This document shows, piece after piece, positions 62,082-64,000 of a stretch of DNA of 64,000 bases. The notes under the pieces were generated by a model. The model had not been told where the DNA came from. It saw nothing but the letters and a program-made list of their open reading frames with translations, and did no database searches. Every line of letters starts with the position of its first letter. The first letter of the stretch is position 1. The stretch comes from UBA12018 sp051656605. GTDB lineage: Bacteria; Bacteroidota; Bacteroidia; Bacteroidales; CAMTPD01. Where the stretch lies: positions 124,001 through 188,000 of the forward strand of contig JBOGCF010000017.1 in NCBI GenBank assembly GCA_051656605.1, given 5' to 3'. Both the position numbers and the translations under genes were made by a program.

Positions 62082-62089
62082 TATATTTA
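62082..62089 (+). promoter_or_regulatory. -7-like element of the Crp/Fnr gene
   Basis: TATATTTA, within TTTTTTTGTATATTTAGGGTG, nearly repeats the stretch before the Dabb gene 484 bp upstream. Confidence 0.45.
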
Positions 62090-62117
62090 GGGTGCTGAAT
62101 AAAAAACACACATCCTT

Positions 62118-62681
62118 ATGATGACTAGAGTAATAAACGACATGCGAGAGATTTGTCCGATTTCTGAGGAGACGGCGGATCTGCTTCGTTCGGTAACTAA
62201 ACGTAGATTTTTTCCGAAAAAACACCAATTGATCAAAGAAGGGACGTACACTAAGTTTGCTTACTTTATCGAGAAAGGGTTGACTCGTTCGTTTTGGCTT
62301 GTCGACGGCAAAGAGGTGACTACGTCTTTTGCCGGCAGTGGAATTGTTTTTAGTATGGACGAATTGTATTACAACAAAGCAAGTGAGGAGTTTGTAGAAA
62401 CCATCGAAGAGGTCGAAGCCTATGAAATCGAGGTGAGTTGCTTATTACGCTTATGGGAAACAAATATCGAACTCTCTAACTGGGGACGCATTATCCATCA
62501 GAATGAATACCGACGTTTGCACCGCAGCCACAAAGAGCTACTTACCTTATCGGCCAAAGAACGATACGAGCAAATGAAATTACAGTTTCCCGAAGTATGC
62601 ATGCGCGCAAATCTTGGGGATATAGCCTCTTATTTGGGCATAACACTCTCTACCCTTAGTCGCATCAGAGCGAATAAATAA
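62118..62681 (+). CDS. Crp/Fnr-family transcriptional regulator
   Basis: 187 residues. A cyclic-nucleotide-binding-type barrel spans about residues 15-115 (RRFFPKKHQLIKEGTYTKFAYFIEKGLTRSFWLVDGKEVTTSFAGSGIVFSMDELYYNKASEEFVETIEEVEAYEI). A helix follows, then a C-terminal winged HTH (LGDIASYLGITLSTLSRIRANK). It is shorter than Crp and lacks the Cys set of Fnr and the full cAMP contacts, so the signal is unknown. Members like this in Bacteroidota often regulate the gene next door; here the Dabb gene upstream shares a promoter-like sequence. Confidence 0.9.
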   Translation: MMTRVINDMREICPISEETADLLRSVTKRRFFPKKHQLIKEGTYTKFAYFIEKGLTRSFWLVDGKEVTTSFAGSGIVFSMDELYYNKASEEFVETIEEVEAYEIEVSCLLRLWETNIELSNWGRIIHQNEYRRLHRSHKELLTLSAKERYEQMKLQFPEVCMRANLGDIASYLGITLSTLSRIRANK

Positions 62682-62759
62682 AAACCTTAATTGTACCTTT
62701 TTTTGATTTAGAACAAATGTTCGCTTGATAAAAATGAAGATCTTTACGATTCGTAACAC

Positions 62760-62767
62760 TAACTTTA
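62760..62767 (+). promoter_or_regulatory. possible -7 element of the GH84 gene
   Basis: TAACTTTA, one mismatch to TAnnTTTG, 24 bp ahead of the ATG. Confidence 0.4.
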
Positions 62768-62791
62768 TATCAAGACAAATAGTAAAATTCT

Positions 62792-64000
62792 ATGAACAAA
62801 CGTTTTAAGTCGACAATAGCATTACTTGCTATTACACTATCATGCGGAACGGTATGTGCTCAGGAAGCTGAGTTTGATCTTAGTTCGCAGCGATCTGAAT
62901 CTCAAGATGTTTTAAAAGTTCCGGGTCAGGCTATCGACCACAAAGGACTAATTATAAATCCAACTCCTCATTCACTACTAAAAGAGGAAGGACAGAATCT
63001 TTCAATTTCAAAAGGTATCAAACTGGTTGACAAGCAAAAAGCTTTCGCCAATGATCTTGGCTTTTTGAAACAAGCAAAAAATGGTGTTCCTGTAACTGTT
63101 GATTTCGGAAAGAAAATCGCCGCAAAGAAGGGTGTAAAAGCTATTTCTGGTGCTTATACGCTTACAATCGGAAAGAAAGGAATTGAAATCACAGGTTTCG
63201 ACGATAAAGGTGCGTTTTATGGCATCCAAACGTTGCGCCAGATTGCAGAAAGTCCGATCGCAAAAGAAGGAAACTTACCTTGCCTTACGATCAACGATTT
63301 CCCAAGCATGAAATACCGCGGTATCGTAGAAGGTTTCTACGGTGAGCCTTGGTCGCACGAAGTACGCTTGTCGTTGATTGATTTCTACGGTAAATTTAAA
63401 CTGAACAGCTACTTGTACGGACCAAAGGATGATCACTATCACAGTACTCCAAACTGGAGACTTCCTTATCCGGAGAAAGAAGCTCAAAATATCAAAGAAC
63501 TTGTAGAGGCTTGCAACCGCAACCGTGTTGATTTTGTTTGGGCAATTCACCCGGGCAAAGACATCAAATGGAACGAAGAGGATTATCAAAACTTGGTACA
63601 AAAGCTAGGTTGGATGTACGATCTTGGTGTGCGCTCGTTTGCCGTATTCTTTGATGATATCGAAGGTGAAGGTACAAATCCGGTAAAACAAACGGAGTTG
63701 TTGAACCGCCTAAACAAGGAGTTTGTAGAGGCTAAAGGTGATATTTCGTCGCTTGTAATGTGTCCTACCGACTATTCTAAACTTTGGGCTAATCCTACCG
63801 AAAAAGGTAGTTTGGTTACTTTCGGTAACAAGCTAGACAAGTCGATCGATCTTTTCTGGACAGGCGACGTGGTTTGTAGTGACCTTACGAAGGAAACGAT
63901 GGATTGGTTTAATTCGCGTATCCAACGCCCGGGTTACTACTGGTGGAACTATCCGGTGACCGACTATGTGCGTCACATCATCATGCAAGGTCCGGTTTAT
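62792..64000 (+). CDS. GH84 beta-N-acetylglucosaminidase (O-GlcNAcase/hyaluronidase type), 3' end outside window
   Basis: The first 403 residues are visible. A signal peptide (KSTIALLAITLSCGTVCAQ) is followed by an N-terminal alpha/beta domain (to about 150: LTIGKKGIEITGFDDKGAFYGIQTLRQIAES). The GH84 TIM barrel begins YRGIVEGFYGEPWSHEVRLSLIDFYGKFKLNSYLYGPKDDHYH, and the double-Asp catalytic pair lies in FAVFFDDIEG, residues 288-289. The layout matches the Bacteroides O-GlcNAcase (BT_4395) used as the model for human OGA. It removes beta-linked GlcNAc, by substrate-assisted catalysis, in the periplasm. The frame is open to the right edge of the window. Confidence 0.93.
   Translation, partial: MNKRFKSTIALLAITLSCGTVCAQEAEFDLSSQRSESQDVLKVPGQAIDHKGLIINPTPHSLLKEEGQNLSISKGIKLVDKQKAFANDLGFLKQAKNGVPVTVDFGKKIAAKKGVKAISGAYTLTIGKKGIEITGFDDKGAFYGIQTLRQIAESPIAKEGNLPCLTINDFPSMKYRGIVEGFYGEPWSHEVRLSLIDFYGKFKLNSYLYGPKDDHYHSTPNWRLPYPEKEAQNIKELVEACNRNRVDFVWAIHPGKDIKWNEEDYQNLVQKLGWMYDLGVRSFAVFFDDIEGEGTNPVKQTELLNRLNKEFVEAKGDISSLVMCPTDYSKLWANPTEKGSLVTFGNKLDKSIDLFWTGDVVCSDLTKETMDWFNSRIQRPGYYWWNYPVTDYVRHIIMQGPVY

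Overview
The window is chromosomal DNA from a member of the Bacteroidota, most likely the order Bacteroidales (Parabacteroides/Tannerella/Dysgonomonas-like; the genus cannot be fixed from sequence alone). Four things support this. Promoters carry the Bacteroidota -7 element TAnnTTTG and starts lack a consistent Shine-Dalgarno. Many proteins are SusD-era style lipoproteins or OM proteins (LptD, BamA, PorG-like). The order porG-uppS-bamA-ompH-ompH-murI is typical of the group. Family-restricted genes are present (DUF4248, DUF4827, DUF6242, CusA fused to an outer-membrane factor, HU-HIG-like protein).

Layout. 1-10.9 kb: a partial metallophosphoesterase, an S41 processing protease, a PfkB kinase, three tandem tRNA-Asn, trmB, the Mrp/ApbC Fe-S carrier, lptD, an HD phosphohydrolase and a NamZ-type muramidase. 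11-18.5 kb: a heavy-metal efflux pair (CusA-TolC fusion, CusB) and a LytS/LytTR two-component pair. 18.5-26 kb: a NYN nuclease behind an attenuator-like leader, two META lipoproteins, an M23 peptidase, YccF, four tandem co-varying hairpins, a MATE exporter, a D-Ala-D-Ala dipeptidase and murI. 25.8-32.5 kb: an outer-membrane biogenesis operon read leftward (DUF6242, PorG-like, UppS, BamA, two OmpH/Skp). 32.6-38.7 kb: ribD, then prmC-recX-comF and pyrE-SRPBCC-argH-lipoprotein. 38.7-48 kb: tRNA-Gly and tRNA-Leu, an EamA transporter, and the thioester alpha-2-macroglobulin/PBP1C pair. 48-53 kb: an LRR lipoprotein, tyrS, a GH18, small lipoproteins and a frameshifted small gene.

54.6-59.3 kb is the accessory module. 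It holds a repeat-tailed protein, a T7 gp4/Twinkle-like primase-helicase, DUF4248, a five-copy 23-nt iteron-like array, an HU-HIG-like DNA-binding protein, a cytoplasmic-looking glucosaminidase and a tiny 'smalltalk'-like membrane peptide closed by a strong terminator. No integrase, capsid or transposase is visible, so it looks like a resident replication/lysis-like cassette rather than an intact phage. 59.4-64 kb: a small secreted protein, a beta-propeller remnant, a HipBA toxin-antitoxin locus with two matching operators, a Dabb protein, a Crp/Fnr regulator and the start of a GH84 beta-N-acetylglucosaminidase cut by the window edge.

Most genes are ordinary envelope and housekeeping genes. 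The points most worth following up are the two structured repeat arrays (22.55-22.71 kb and 57.79-57.90 kb), the accessory module around the second array, the hairpin leader of the NYN gene and the A7-tract frameshift at 52.64 kb.
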